DNA from: Pleurocapsa sp. PCC 7319
GTDB taxonomy: Bacteria; Cyanobacteriota; Cyanobacteriia; Cyanobacteriales; Xenococcaceae
Assembly: GCF_000332195.1 (NCBI RefSeq)
Contig: NZ_KB235922.1
Span: 1,237,902 to 1,301,901, forward strand
Length of the DNA stretch: 64,000 bases
Direction: 5' to 3'
Shown here: in pieces, positions 57,791 through 64,000 of the stretch
How positions within the stretch are numbered: the stretch's first letter is position 1
Layout of the letters: every line of letters begins with the position of its first letter
The notes under the pieces: generated by a model
Database searches by the model: none
Told to the model about the DNA's origin: nothing
Seen by the model: only the letters and a program-made list of their open reading frames with translations
Program-made: the position numbers and the translations under genes

Positions 57791-59158
57791 TTAAACCTTT
57801 GGTAGATAATCACTAACCACTAACTCTTCTACAACTTTATTCAAACCCACGGAATTAGAGGCTTTGCATAAAATTCGATCGCCTGAACGCATAACTGCTT
57901 TGAGCTTACTGCTTAAACTGGCGCGATCGCTAAAGCATTCAGTGGTAATATTTTCTGCACCATGAGCAATTTCCTTAGTGGCAGCTTCATCTGCTAATAC
58001 CAGCAATAAATCTAAGTCTAATTCCTGGGCTTTTTCTCCTACCTGACGATGGAGTTGAGCCGAATATTCCCCTAATTCTTTCATCGTGCCTAAGACAGCT
58101 ATGTGCCTTTGACCGGGCGTTTCTTTGAGCATCTGTACTGCTGCCAACATCGACTCTAAACCCGCATTATAGGTTTCGTCGAGAACAACTATGTCATTGG
58201 GTAAATCATAACGACGCGATCGCCCTTTAGGTAACTCTACTTCTAACCCCATTGTCACAGGAGCAAGATCGAGCTTTAATACTTGAGCAACTGCGATCGC
58301 CGCCAGGTAATTACTAGCATTATGCATTCCTGGCAGAGGTAAAGGTAAATTTTGTCCACAGACTTTTAGGTGATCGCCGTTAATAATTTCTCCATGAATA
58401 TCCCCCCCGGTTAAACCGTAAGTAATAGTTTCGCCCTGCCAAACTTGGGCAGCAGTAGTCATTAAAAGAGAATCGTCGTGATTGAGAATCGCCACGCTAG
58501 ATGGAGGCATATTTGCCAATAGTTCGCACTTGGCTCTGGCGATCGCTTCTCTCGATCCCAACCGTCCAATATGAGCTGTTCCTACATTGGTGATAATCCC
58601 GATTGTGGGACGAGCAATTTTCGTTAGTAAAGCAATTTCCCCTTCCGCTCTCATTGCCATCTCAATTACACCATAGCTATGTTCTGGGGTGATTTGTAAT
58701 AGGGTTTTGGGCACACCGATTTCGTTATTGAAGTTAGCTTCGGTTTTAAGTACTTTCCCCTGAGTTTTTAATACTGCTGCTACCAATTCTTTGGTACTGG
58801 TTTTACCTACTGAACCAGTAATCCCGATAATTGGTATCTCCAAGCGATCGCGCCACCACTGAGCTATTTGTTGATAGGCTTTCAGGGTATCCTGCACGAC
58901 AAATTGGGGTACATCTGAAGCTAGTTCTAACTGACGAGAAACAATTAAAGCGATCGCCCCTTGCTCAATTGCCTGAGTTAGAAAGTTATGTCCATCAAAA
59001 TTTTCCCCACTCAAAGCAATAAATATTTCCCCTGGCTTGAGTGAGCGGGTGTCTGTGGTCACGCCATTGGCTAAACTTGTTAGCTCAGGGGAGGAAGTTG
59101 TTAGTAAATTACTGCTGAGAATTTTACGGAGTTCAGACAGACAGAAGTGGATAGTCAT
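57791..59158 (-). CDS. murF: UDP-N-acetylmuramoyl-tripeptide--D-alanyl-D-alanine ligase
   Basis: 455 residues, normal length. The ATP-binding GITGSVGKTSTKE, the central-domain motif NFNNEIGVPKTLL and the C-terminal DETYNAGLESMLAAV segment identify a Mur ligase of the MurF type. It adds D-Ala-D-Ala to the peptidoglycan precursor. Other mur genes are not adjacent, which is usual in cyanobacteria. Confidence 0.95.
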   Translation of the reverse strand: MTIHFCLSELRKILSSNLLTTSSPELTSLANGVTTDTRSLKPGEIFIALSGENFDGHNFLTQAIEQGAIALIVSRQLELASDVPQFVVQDTLKAYQQIAQWWRDRLEIPIIGITGSVGKTSTKELVAAVLKTQGKVLKTEANFNNEIGVPKTLLQITPEHSYGVIEMAMRAEGEIALLTKIARPTIGIITNVGTAHIGRLGSREAIARAKCELLANMPPSSVAILNHDDSLLMTTAAQVWQGETITYGLTGGDIHGEIINGDHLKVCGQNLPLPLPGMHNASNYLAAIAVAQVLKLDLAPVTMGLEVELPKGRSRRYDLPNDIVVLDETYNAGLESMLAAVQMLKETPGQRHIAVLGTMKELGEYSAQLHRQVGEKAQELDLDLLLVLADEAATKEIAHGAENITTECFSDRASLSSKLKAVMRSGDRILCKASNSVGLNKVVEELVVSDYLPKV

Positions 59159-59391
59159 AGGATTAGATGCGGGGAAATATACTTAGATGTACTTTTGAGG
59201 ACTAAAACAAGTTTCTTGTATCGGTAGATATACTAACAAATATCAGTTAAAAACTTGATTGAAAGTTTACAGCATTTATTGAGAGAAAGATTTATATTTA
59301 GGGATAGATTATAGTTTATTAATTTAAGCATTTAGCAATTTTTTATTATTAAATTTTTTCTTATAGTAAGTACAGAGGGAGTAAATCAATT

Positions 59392-60705
59392 GTGGCCATA
59401 ATACAGTATAAAACCACCTCCCATACAACTAAACAAGAACAGCAAATAATTTATGATCATTTTTTATATTGCGTAAAAACTGAATCCCCCCATAAAGTTT
59501 TAGAGAGATTTAATTACTTATTGATTAAGGGGACTGGTTATGAAGACAAAAGAGTACGTATTGCATTAGAGAATATCGTTGATGCTGCTAATGTCGAGTT
59601 AGAATTTCCTTTGTTCTATAACCGTTGCTGCCACATTATAGTCAATCGGTGGCAAATGCATCCCCATCTAAAAATCGAAATTGTTGAATTAGTAGCCCTG
59701 ATAGAACGATCGCTACCTCCTGGGAGAGTAGTTTCTCGCTCGGCACGAAAATTAAGACAGCTAGTTAAAAATTTTCAAACCACAGAGCATTATGTGAATT
59801 TACAGCGTTTAGCTCGATTAATTGATGGCAGTTTAGAACCAAGTACCCGCCGTCATAGACGGATCGAAATTATCGGTAATTCTGTAGGGGATTTAATTCA
59901 ACGCTACCCTTATTTGCATCAACACTGCTTATTAACTGAGGGAAGTAGCGAAGAATTTCAACAAACAGTAGAGACTATTCAATCAGGAATTCAAGCAAAC
60001 TATGAATTAAATCTGTCGCATTTCATTACTTATCAGGTGCGTCTCGCTCAGATCGTCAAAAAATATAAAGCTGCCAATAAAAAGAGAATTCCTAAAAAAC
60101 TCATTCAAGCAGTAGATAATCCCACTCTGTTAAGCGATCGCGAATTAATCCGAGCTTTACGTCATTACACAGGAAAAGTGCAGCAAAACAGTACCTACTT
60201 TGACTTATCTCAAAATTTTCTGACCCATACTAGTCGAGTTAAATCTTATCAAAGATTCAAGGCTAATTTATACGAATATATTGTTTCTGGCGTAGACGTT
60301 AGTTATGGAGAGAGTCAATTTAATCGTAATTTAGCCAATTACTTGCAGAATACTCTGACAGATTTTAATCATCGCGAGCTGGATGAATTTTTAACTCTGC
60401 GGACTTACTGTGAATTATTTAAATTTTTGGTAGTTGACAGCAAAAGTAATTCTAATCATCAACATTATTTAGATTTAATAACCCATTTAGGAGAGACTAA
60501 AACCATTGGTTTATTACTCAAACTAGTATTATTATGTGGCAAGGTCAAACCATATTTAGAACAGAGATTTTCAATTCTTTTTTCTCATTATGAAGCCGTA
60601 GCAGAAGATCAAGCTCCTTGGTTAGTTAAATCTTTAGAAAATATGCAGGTAGCCTTTAGCGTTCATTTTGGTCAGGCTGACTTTTCTCTAATTCAAATTA
60701 TCTGA
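59392..60705 (+). CDS. Cyanobacterial hypothetical protein, tandem paralogue 1
   Basis: 437 residues from GTG 59392. No domain is recognised. The protein is predicted mainly helical and soluble, without signal peptide or membrane helix. It shares with the next gene several blocks: a TxSPxxVxxxF block near residue 30, a QAVDNPTLLSDRELIRAL block near 240, and PWLVKSLENMQVAFSVHFG near the end. The two arose by duplication. Its neighbour downstream is mnmG, a tRNA modification gene, but a functional link is not evident. Confidence 0.8.
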   Translation: MAIIQYKTTSHTTKQEQQIIYDHFLYCVKTESPHKVLERFNYLLIKGTGYEDKRVRIALENIVDAANVELEFPLFYNRCCHIIVNRWQMHPHLKIEIVELVALIERSLPPGRVVSRSARKLRQLVKNFQTTEHYVNLQRLARLIDGSLEPSTRRHRRIEIIGNSVGDLIQRYPYLHQHCLLTEGSSEEFQQTVETIQSGIQANYELNLSHFITYQVRLAQIVKKYKAANKKRIPKKLIQAVDNPTLLSDRELIRALRHYTGKVQQNSTYFDLSQNFLTHTSRVKSYQRFKANLYEYIVSGVDVSYGESQFNRNLANYLQNTLTDFNHRELDEFLTLRTYCELFKFLVVDSKSNSNHQHYLDLITHLGETKTIGLLLKLVLLCGKVKPYLEQRFSILFSHYEAVAEDQAPWLVKSLENMQVAFSVHFGQADFSLIQII

Positions 60706-60746
60706 GGTTAAGATGTGACAGGAGTTCAAATATTTATTTTCTGTCA

Positions 60747-62093
60747 GTGAATAAAGAACTAGATGATTCAGCTAGACAACCAATTGTTCAATCAAGCAGC
60801 ATTATCTATGAGTACTTGCGTCAATGTGCAGCTACTCAATCCCCTCAAGCAGTAATTAAGGAGTTTAGAAGCATATTTCTTCTGGGGAGAAATGAAAATA
60901 ACAAGTTATCTCAAGCACTAGAGAAAATAATTTTTTCTTCTGTAGGGCAAAAACAATTTAATGTGATATTAACTCATTGTTTTAATATTATCTTGGATTG
61001 TTGGTCTGAAACTCCTGAGTCCTTAACATCTGTCTCAGACTTGATGGATACTTTGGATGTCATTAATCAAGCAAAATCCTACGATCGCCGTCGCAAACAA
61101 CTTATTCAATTAGTTAGAAATTATCAACAATCAGAATTATATTTTCAATTGCGAGGAATGATTGTAATCATTAATCCTCAAGAAATTGCCAATGTTGTCT
61201 TAACAAATGTAGTTGCTACCAATGAGGTATCTAGTAGTAACTTCAGCCGTAACAATACGATTTTTTATACTTACTTAGGACGCTATAGTTATTTATACGA
61301 TTATTTTTTACCGCAAAATTCTGATCTAAATCAATTAAGAGAGTTAATTAAGACTTTACAATCTAATCGAAAACAAGATTTCGCGATTAGCTTATCTAAG
61401 CATCTTATTTATCGCGTTAGATTAAAACAGGTTGCCCAAATGAAGCTACTCTCTAAAGGAGCAGGCAAAGCAATCACAAAAGTGGATAACCCGACTTTAC
61501 TTTCAGAAAGAGCCTTTAAAAAAGCTTTAAAACAATATATTGGTCAAGTGGAAAACCAAGGTACAATTTTAGAGCAAGCGCAACTTTTTGTAACTGGCAA
61601 TAATTTACGTAATTCTTATCAGGTATTTAAACAAGATCTATATTGTTTTTTAACTAAAAATATTAAGCCAAGAAATAGTACTTGTAATTTTAAAAACAAA
61701 CTCAAACTTAAACTTGAGCAAATTTTTTCTCAATCTGATGCGAAACCACTAAATAAAACTTTGATTTTACAGACTTGTCGGCAATTATTTAGTTTCTTAA
61801 TTCTCGATCCAAATTCGCCGCCAGATCCTAAAAAATATACTGATTTGATTACCAATTTAGGCACCGATCAAGTAATAATGATCTTAATTAAGATTACTTT
61901 GATCTGTCCCGAATCGAAAGCTGATTTAGAAAAAAAATTATCTTTAATTGTTACTCATTACCTACAATCTAATATTCAAGACATACCCTGGTTAGTCAAA
62001 TCTTTAGAACATTTACTAATTGCTTTTAGTATCTATTTTGGCAAGATTGATGTGTCGATCGCCAGAAATTTTAATTTGATTGGTAGTAAGTAA
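60747..62093 (+). CDS. Cyanobacterial hypothetical protein, tandem paralogue 2
   Basis: 448 residues from GTG 60747, 41 bases after paralogue 1 and probably in the same transcript. The conserved blocks include TKVDNPTLLSERAFKKALKQ and IPWLVKSLEHLLIAFSIYFG. The middle portion is more diverged and Lys/Asn-rich. No catalytic motif, metal site or repeat was found. Identity between the copies is concentrated at both ends, which suggests a conserved helical scaffold with different central surfaces. Confidence 0.8.
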   Translation: MNKELDDSARQPIVQSSSIIYEYLRQCAATQSPQAVIKEFRSIFLLGRNENNKLSQALEKIIFSSVGQKQFNVILTHCFNIILDCWSETPESLTSVSDLMDTLDVINQAKSYDRRRKQLIQLVRNYQQSELYFQLRGMIVIINPQEIANVVLTNVVATNEVSSSNFSRNNTIFYTYLGRYSYLYDYFLPQNSDLNQLRELIKTLQSNRKQDFAISLSKHLIYRVRLKQVAQMKLLSKGAGKAITKVDNPTLLSERAFKKALKQYIGQVENQGTILEQAQLFVTGNNLRNSYQVFKQDLYCFLTKNIKPRNSTCNFKNKLKLKLEQIFSQSDAKPLNKTLILQTCRQLFSFLILDPNSPPDPKKYTDLITNLGTDQVIMILIKITLICPESKADLEKKLSLIVTHYLQSNIQDIPWLVKSLEHLLIAFSIYFGKIDVSIARNFNLIGSK

Positions 62094-62137
62094 TATAGTA
62101 GTTCTCGAATTAGTGAAGTACACCTCGGTTAGGATAA

Positions 62138-62165
62138 GTTCGGAATTCGGAGTTCGGAATTCGGA
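62138..62165. repeat. Heptanucleotide tandem repeat (GTTCGGA/ATTCGGA), four copies
   Basis: Four alternating units lie upstream of mnmG. They belong to the same repeat class as the tract at 18094-18128. Confidence 0.85.
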
Positions 62166-62302
62166 AAATTTTGTACCTCACCTATTTTGAGAAACGCTAT
62201 ATATGAGAAACAAACTAGAGGATACGTTACAATCTATTACAGATGAATTGTGGGCGGGCATAGTCTAGTCAAGCAATTCCCAGAATTTAACTGTTAAGTA
62301 AC

Positions 62303-64000
62303 ATGACCGTATCTCATCCTATAGAGTTTCAAGACGCTTTCGATATTATCGTGGTTGGTGGTGGACATTCTGGCTGTGAAGCTGCCTTGGCTGCGGCAAG
62401 ATTAGGCTGCCGCACTCTAATGTTAACTCTCAACCTCGATAAAATTGCCTGGCAACCTTGTAACCCTGCAGTGGGAGGTCCTGCTAAATCTCAATTAACT
62501 CACGAAGTCGATGCCCTAGGGGGAGAAATTGGCAAGGTCAGCGATCGCACTTACCTCCAAAAACGAGTCCTCAACGCATCTCGTGGTCCGGCAGTATGGG
62601 CATTGCGAGCGCAAACCGACAAGCGGGAATATGCCGCAGTGATGAAGCAAATTGTGGAGAATCAAGAGAATTTGAGCATCCGCGAGGGTATGGTCACAGA
62701 TTTAGTACTGGGAAAAAATGATGAGGTGATCGGCATTGAAACTTACTTCGGTACATGTTTTGCTGCTCAAGCTGTAATCCTCACCACAGGTACTTTTTTA
62801 GGTGGCAGAATTTGGGTTGGCAATAAGTCTATGGAAGCAGGACGTTCGGGAGAATTTGCCGCTACAGGTTTAACTGAAACTTTAAATCAACTGGGTTTTG
62901 AAACAGGCAGACTGAAGACAGGTACTCCTGCCAGGGTTGACAGACGTTCTGTTGACTACAGCAAAATGCAACCTCAGCCCCCCGATGAGGAATTACGCTG
63001 GTTTAGTTTTGACCCCGAAGCCTGGATAGAAAGGGAGCAAATGAACTGTCATTTAACCCGTACTACTGCTGAAACCCATAAAATTATTCGGGATAATCTA
63101 CATCTGTCTCCTGTTTATGGAGGTTGGGTAGAAGCCAAAGGACCTCGCTACTGTCCCAGTATTGAAGATAAAATTGTGCGCTTTGCGGATAAAGAGAGTC
63201 ATCAGATCTTTATCGAACCAGAAGGTAGGGAGATCCCTGAACTCTATATCCAAGGTTTTTCCACAGGATTACCGGAAAAATTGCAATTGGCAATGCTCAA
63301 AACTCTGCCAGGACTAGAAAACTGTGTCATGCTTCGTCCTGCCTATGCGGTGGAGTATGACTTTTTACCGGCTACTCAGTGTTACCCGACCCTAATGACC
63401 AAAAAAGTTGAAGGGCTATTTAGTGCAGGGCAAATTAACGGTACTACTGGCTACGAAGAAGCAGCAGCTCAAGGCTTAGTTGCCGGGATTAATGCAGTGC
63501 GGTTTGTTAGAGGGGAATCAGAAGTGATTTTCTCTCGGGAACAAAGTTACATCGGTACACTAATTGATGATCTCTGTACTAAAGATTTGCGGGAACCCTA
63601 TCGAATGTTGACCAGTCGCTCAGAATATAGACTTATTTTGCGCTCTGATAATGCCGATCGCCGTTTGACTCCTCTGGGTAGAGAAATCGGTTTGATTGAT
63701 GACCGCAGATGGCAACTTTATACTGCTAAACAGGAGAAAATTACTGCCGAAAAAGAAAGACTCTATGAGACGCGGATTAAAGAACGAGATCCTGTAGGAA
63801 TTGCGATCGCCGCCGAAACTCAGCAAAGAATCAAAGGCTCAATTACCCTAGCTGATTTACTTCGCCGTCCTGGATTCCATTATGCAAATCTCAAAAATCA
63901 CGATTTAGCTACTCCTGAACTAACTATCGCCGAAGCAGAAGGAGCAGAAATCGACATTAAATATTCGGGTTATATCAAACGTCAACAAACCCAGATTGAA
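62303..64000 (+). CDS. mnmG: tRNA uridine-5-carboxymethylaminomethyl modification enzyme MnmG (GidA), 3' end outside window
   Basis: The first 566 codons from ATG 62303 are open and continue beyond the window (family length about 620-640). The FAD-binding motif is [19 protein letters not shown]; other signatures are [16 protein letters not shown] and the [17 protein letters not shown] segment. With MnmE it installs the cmnm5 group on wobble uridine of certain tRNAs. The frame is intact throughout the visible part. Confidence 0.96.
   Translation, partial: MTVSHPIEFQDAFDIIVVGGGHSGCEAALAAARLGCRTLMLTLNLDKIAWQPCNPAVGGPAKSQLTHEVDALGGEIGKVSDRTYLQKRVLNASRGPAVWALRAQTDKREYAAVMKQIVENQENLSIREGMVTDLVLGKNDEVIGIETYFGTCFAAQAVILTTGTFLGGRIWVGNKSMEAGRSGEFAATGLTETLNQLGFETGRLKTGTPARVDRRSVDYSKMQPQPPDEELRWFSFDPEAWIEREQMNCHLTRTTAETHKIIRDNLHLSPVYGGWVEAKGPRYCPSIEDKIVRFADKESHQIFIEPEGREIPELYIQGFSTGLPEKLQLAMLKTLPGLENCVMLRPAYAVEYDFLPATQCYPTLMTKKVEGLFSAGQINGTTGYEEAAAQGLVAGINAVRFVRGESEVIFSREQSYIGTLIDDLCTKDLREPYRMLTSRSEYRLILRSDNADRRLTPLGREIGLIDDRRWQLYTAKQEKITAEKERLYETRIKERDPVGIAIAAETQQRIKGSITLADLLRRPGFHYANLKNHDLATPELTIAEAEGAEIDIKYSGYIKRQQTQIE

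Overview
The window comes from a cyanobacterial chromosome. The octamer GCGATCGC (HIP1) is scattered through coding and intergenic DNA, and heptanucleotide tandem repeats (for example eight copies of AGGGAAT at 57701-57756) sit between genes. The gene content fits: GuaB3-type IMP dehydrogenase homologue, DUF928, CHASE2, DUF1822-like proteins and an ABC-class ATPase. The genus cannot be fixed from the window; a unicellular or pleurocapsalean lineage is a guess.

Layout. 1-5811: a CHAT/CHASE2/DUF928/NTPase-DUF1822-like gene group of the kind many cyanobacteria carry, probably for signalling or a protease-linked response. 5812-7028: a 1.2 kb AT-rich gap. 7029-15785: a peptide-secretion island. 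It has a transposase-derived helix-turn-helix protein, an exporter with an N-terminal cyclic-nucleotide-binding domain, a C39 leader peptidase and an ABC core, a receiver-domain/HlyD adaptor fusion, and a parvulin-type PpiC protein. Five small precursor genes run towards them on the opposite strand. All five precursors have a leader of exactly 30 residues ending in Gly-Gly. Their cores are rich in Asn, Gln, Ser, Tyr and Gly, contain no Pro or Cys, and carry a Q-x-N-x-[N/A]-x3-Q repeat. I regard this as the most interesting system here: a regulated type I export route for peptides that look more like strand-forming, curlin-reminiscent material than like bacteriocins.

16390-23860: an ABC-class ATPase, a lipoprotein solute receptor divergent from a cytosine-deaminase-like amidohydrolase, and a hybrid histidine kinase. 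24035-32254: pgm and the dTDP-rhamnose operon rfbC-rfbD-rfbA-rfbB, all on the minus strand, with two IS200/IS605-type elements. In one element tnpA is intact and tnpB broken; in the other it is the reverse. Pgm makes the glucose-1-phosphate that RfbA consumes, so the block works as a nucleotide-sugar module. 32599-38653: an MFS transporter, uvrC, an AraC regulator, a cupin and a Rieske oxygenase. 38656-40360: a complete IS1634-type element.

40432-54237: a UvrD-like helicase, an XRE-ATPase, GuaB3, a propeller-transglutaminase protein, a P-type Ca2+-like ATPase, a membrane protein and a large membrane-anchored hydrolase-like protein. 54340-64000: a tyrosine phosphatase, a VapBC-type toxin-antitoxin pair, a fused dipeptide-type ABC ATPase, murF, two tandem paralogues of unknown function, and the 5' part of mnmG, which runs off the right edge. 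No tRNA, rRNA or CRISPR array was seen.
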